Part shown: positions 5,331-5,723 of the stretch, piece by piece | Layout of the letters: every line of letters starts with the position of its first letter | How positions within the stretch are numbered: position 1 is the stretch's first letter | Assembly (NCBI GenBank): GCA_003482405.1 | Contig: DMZB01000325.1 | Coordinates: 1 to 5,723, forward strand | Origin: Lactobacillus sp. | Lineage (GTDB): Bacteria > Bacillota > Bacilli > Lactobacillales > Lactobacillaceae | Direction of reading: 5' to 3' | DNA length: 5,723 nucleotides | Notes under the pieces: model-generated | What the model saw: only the letters and a program-made list of their open reading frames with translations | What the model was told of the DNA's origin: nothing | Databases searched by the model: none | Made by a program: the position numbers and the translations under genes

Positions 5331-5546
5331 GTGGAGAAATTACATGCGTCAGTAACAGACAATAAACGGTTTCATGACTCACAGCTCGGAGATTACGGTA
5401 TGACAGTTCTTGAACTTGGCAGTGGCTTTTTTCAATTTGACATTGATAGTCTCATTTACAGTGGCAAAGTAGTGGAACCACGTCAGCAGGATGGCACATT
5501 TTTAACTAAACTCGGTGATCAAGAACGTGTGATTGAAATCGTGTAG
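5331..5546 (+). CDS. Small hypothetical protein, 71 aa, GTG start
   Basis: I do not recognise this protein. The frame runs from GTG at 5331 to TAG at 5544-5546. A strong ribosome binding site, TAGGAGG (5313-5319), lies 11 bases upstream, rather far, but no other in-frame start is nearer; the first in-frame ATG is codon 24 and lacks a site. The product is soluble and mildly acidic (12 Asp/Glu against 7 Lys/Arg), with no signal peptide, membrane segment or cysteine. A polar N-terminal third is followed by alternating hydrophobic and polar stretches (TVLELGSGFFQFDIDSLIYS) that suggest beta strands, then PRQQDGTF and a strand-like end, RVIEIV. It is closed by a clear terminator, which with the ribosome binding site supports a real gene. 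It may be transcribed on its own or by read-through from the thiolase gene 166 bases upstream; no clear promoter was found. Confidence 0.65.
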   Translation: MEKLHASVTDNKRFHDSQLGDYGMTVLELGSGFFQFDIDSLIYSGKVVEPRQQDGTFLTKLGDQERVIEIV

Positions 5547-5590
5547 ACCGAGGTACGCATTTATGGTTCGAAAGTAAGAGAAAATATAAT

Positions 5591-5630
5591 AATCATCGTG
5601 AAGACAACTTGCCTTTGCGATGATTTTTTT
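5591..5630 (+). terminator. Rho-independent terminator of the 71-aa gene
   Basis: A 13-bp stem, AATCATCGTGAAG (5591-5603) with 5613-5625 (two G-U pairs), has a 9-base loop and runs into seven T (5624-5630). It lies 44 bases after the stop codon. Confidence 0.88.
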
Positions 5631-5723
5631 GCGTAGATGCAACGAGCACGCAAATTTCTCTTAGTGAGTTTTGTATGACAGCACGGATCCAAATCAATAG
5701 TTTGTAACGTGACTGAATCAACA

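Noticed and set aside
5558..5722. Minus-strand frame open from the right edge (about 54 codons)
   Set aside because: It runs through the strong terminator hairpin, its composition is not protein-like, and no motif supports it.
1..5723. Transposons, CRISPR arrays, tRNA or rRNA genes, integration sites
   Set aside because: I saw no transposase frame with terminal inverted repeats, no spaced repeat array, and no cloverleaf or rRNA-like sequence on either strand.

Overview
The window looks like a chromosomal segment of a low-to-moderate GC Gram-positive bacterium, most likely a member of the Lactobacillaceae. The reasons are strong AGGAGG-type ribosome binding sites, short intergenic regions with rho-independent terminators, a lactobacillus-style 6-phosphogluconate dehydrogenase and thiolase, and a 32-residue Fst/Lpt-type toxin peptide. 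Species was not determined.

Layout, left to right. (1) 1-603, +: the C-terminal part of an FAD-dependent fumarate-reductase-like flavoprotein, cut by the window edge and closed by a strong hairpin terminator (637-688). (2) about 743-1073: a compact type I toxin-antitoxin locus. A 32-codon membrane-peptide gene (823-921, +) converges with a small antisense-type RNA (about 965-1039, -). The two share a 14-bp terminator hairpin and carry matching repeats over the toxin start region (816-852) and the 5' half of the RNA (1004-1033). (3) 1074-1288: leader region with two mutually exclusive hairpins and a probable promoter. (4) 1289-2080, +: an alpha/beta-hydrolase esterase. (5) 2144-2205: a long bidirectional terminator between converging genes. 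(6) 2236-3678, -: gnd, 6-phosphogluconate dehydrogenase. (7) 3679-3985: a 307-bp divergent regulatory region with a near-consensus Fur-family box in front of gnd, a 14-bp TTGTGAA-type palindrome, and a promoter plus 10-bp palindrome in front of the thiolase. (8) 3986-5164, +: acetyl-CoA acetyltransferase. (9) 5331-5546, +: a 71-codon gene of unknown function with a GTG start, followed by a clear terminator (5591-5630). From 5631 to the end I see nothing I can support.

The genes do not form one operon. Each appears to be its own transcription unit bounded by terminators. gnd makes NADPH and ribulose-5-phosphate. The thiolase makes acetoacetyl-CoA, in lactobacilli most plausibly for the mevalonate route. 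The flavoprotein and esterase are accessory enzymes with unknown substrates. The most notable element is the toxin-antitoxin locus, whose toxin gene is short enough to be missed by routine gene calling. The second is the Fur/PerR-like box at gnd, which if real would connect NADPH supply to metal or peroxide sensing.
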